The notes beneath the pieces were generated by a model, which searched no databases, was not told the DNA's origin, and saw only the letters and a program-made list of their open reading frames with translations. Shown in pieces: positions 5,109-6,088 of a stretch of DNA of 6,088 nucleotides. Source of the DNA: JBJXGC01 sp046154545 (GTDB taxonomy: Bacteria > Chloroflexota > Dehalococcoidia > Tepidiformales > Tepidiformaceae); the NCBI GenBank assembly GCA_046154545.1, contig JBJXGC010000194.1, positions 1 through 6,088 on the forward strand. The letters run 5' to 3'. The number at the start of each line of letters is the position of its first letter. Position 1 is the first letter of the stretch. The position numbers and the translations under genes were made by a program.

Positions 5109-6088
5109 CGGCTTACCTCGACCGGTGCGCCGCCGCTCCTCATCGACCGTTCGGCGGCCTCAATGACACGCACCACTTCGACGCCCAGCTCGCCGCCGGA
5201 GATGAGTTGCTCCTTGCCGCGCACGGCGGCGAGGAAGTGGCTCGTCTCGGCCGCCAGGGCCTCGGTCGGATCAAGCCGGGGGATGAGGACGTCTCCCGTG
5301 CGGTAGGAGACATAGGTGTCGTACGCGGCTTCAGGCGTCCGCGTGAGGTCGGCGCCAGCGTCGAAGATCTTCAGCTTCTCGCTCGTCTCCATGTCATCGT
5401 AGACGAGCATCCGCCGGGTACCACCGATGATCGTCTTCCGGATCTTCACGGGCGAAAGCCAGTTCACGTGGAGATGGGCAAGCAGGTTCCCATCGAACCC
5501 GAAGGTGATGTAGGCGATGTTCTCCACCTTCGAATTGACGTGCGAGGCGCCGACCGCGGCCACCGTCCGCACGGGGCCCGGCAGAAGATGGAGCATGATC
5601 GCGATGTCGTGCGGCGCCAGGTCCCAGACGACGTTGACGTGGGACTGGAAGAGGCCGAGGTTAATGCGGGTCGAGTCGAAATAGTTGATGTGGCCAAGTT
5701 CGCCGGCGTCGATGCAGGTCTTCATCCGGCGGACCGCGCCCGTGAAGAGGAAGGTGTGATCGACCATCAGGGTGCGGCCGGTGCGCTTGGCGACCCGCAC
5801 CATCTCTTCGGCGTCGGCCGTCGAGGTGGCCAGGGGCTTCTCGACGAGGACATGCTTGCCGTGTTCCATCGCCGCTATGGCGAGGTCGCGGTGGGTCTCA
5901 GGCGGCGTGGCGATGATGACGATGTCCAGCTCAGGGTCGGTAATCACTTCCATGGCGTCCCCGGTGAGGCGCGACCAGGAGTAGGCGGCGTGGGCAGCCT
6001 CGAGCCGCCTGGGGCTCTGGTCGGCGATCATCGCGAGCTGGGCGTCCGGGTGCGCGGCGAAGTTGCGGGCGAGGTTCGGCCCCCAGTA
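5105..6088 (-). CDS. Gfo/Idh/MocA-family sugar dehydrogenase (5' end missing, off right edge)
   Basis: NAD(P)-dependent oxidoreductase, probably oxidising a nucleotide-linked sugar to a keto-sugar in the cytoplasm. The reading frame stays open to the window edge: the 19 codons before the first internal ATG (6031) read YWGPNLARNF and onward, which is the end of the family's N-terminal GxGYWGPNLARNF Rossmann loop. Only about ten N-terminal residues should therefore be missing, and 6031 is not the start. Of the 327 visible residues, ATPPETH (60-66) is the second cofactor-contact motif, VLVEKPLA (80-87) holds the signature EKP lysine (K84), and WDLAPHDIAIML (156-167) holds the probable active-site His160/Asp161. 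The C-terminal half matches the substrate-binding domain. The stop overlaps the next gene's start by 4 bp, and that gene is an aminotransferase, which fits WbpB/WlbA-type C3 oxidation of a UDP-sugar. The exact substrate is inference; other Gfo/Idh sugar dehydrogenases remain possible. The family call is very secure. Confidence 0.95.
   Translation of the reverse strand, partial: YWGPNLARNFAAHPDAQLAMIADQSPRRLEAAHAAYSWSRLTGDAMEVITDPELDIVIIATPPETHRDLAIAAMEHGKHVLVEKPLATSTADAEEMVRVAKRTGRTLMVDHTFLFTGAVRRMKTCIDAGELGHINYFDSTRINLGLFQSHVNVVWDLAPHDIAIMLHLLPGPVRTVAAVGASHVNSKVENIAYITFGFDGNLLAHLHVNWLSPVKIRKTIIGGTRRMLVYDDMETSEKLKIFDAGADLTRTPEAAYDTYVSYRTGDVLIPRLDPTEALAAETSHFLAAVRGKEQLISGGELGVEVVRVIEAAERSMRSGGAPVEVSR

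Overview
This GC-rich bacterial window carries one compact set of genes, all on the minus strand, so transcription runs from the right edge to the left. The encoded enzymes belong to nucleotide-sugar and surface-glycan biosynthesis. The high GC content, G/C-ending codons, 4-bp gene overlaps and AGGAGG-type ribosome binding sites fit a GC-rich bacterium. Chloroflexota/Dehalococcoidia-like or actinobacterial lineages are possible guesses, but nothing in the window fixes the taxonomy.

Layout in transcription order: (1) the C-terminal ~327 residues of a Gfo/Idh/MocA sugar dehydrogenase, running off the right edge; (2) a DegT/DnrJ/EryC1/StrS PLP aminotransferase, joined to it by a GTGA overlap; (3) an NAD-dependent epimerase/dehydratase of the extended SDR family, 28 bp further on with a strong AGGAGG site; (4) a second, clearly different DegT-family aminotransferase, joined by an ATGA overlap; (5) a polysaccharide deacetylase-fold (CE4/NodB) protein, 8 bp further on; (6) a possible 35-codon small ORF that bridges to (7) a GNAT acetyltransferase; (8) after a 218-bp non-coding gap, the first 17 codons of another gene that leaves the window at the left edge.

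Genes 1 to 5 look like a translationally coupled operon. A dehydrogenase followed by an aminotransferase is the classic way to make a keto-sugar and then an amino-sugar (WbpB/WbpE or WlbA/WlbC logic). The epimerase, second aminotransferase and deacetylase would make or adjust a second amino-sugar. The GNAT protein might acetylate an amino group, but its substrate cannot be read from the sequence. Polymerase, flippase and glycosyltransferase genes are not in the window.

There is no sign of rRNA, tRNA, CRISPR, transposon or phage material. I do not see a wholly new system. The items most worth a second look are the small basic ORF with ideal start and stop junctions between genes 5 and 7, the two divergent aminotransferases in one operon, and the left-edge gene start with a stem-loop in its leader.
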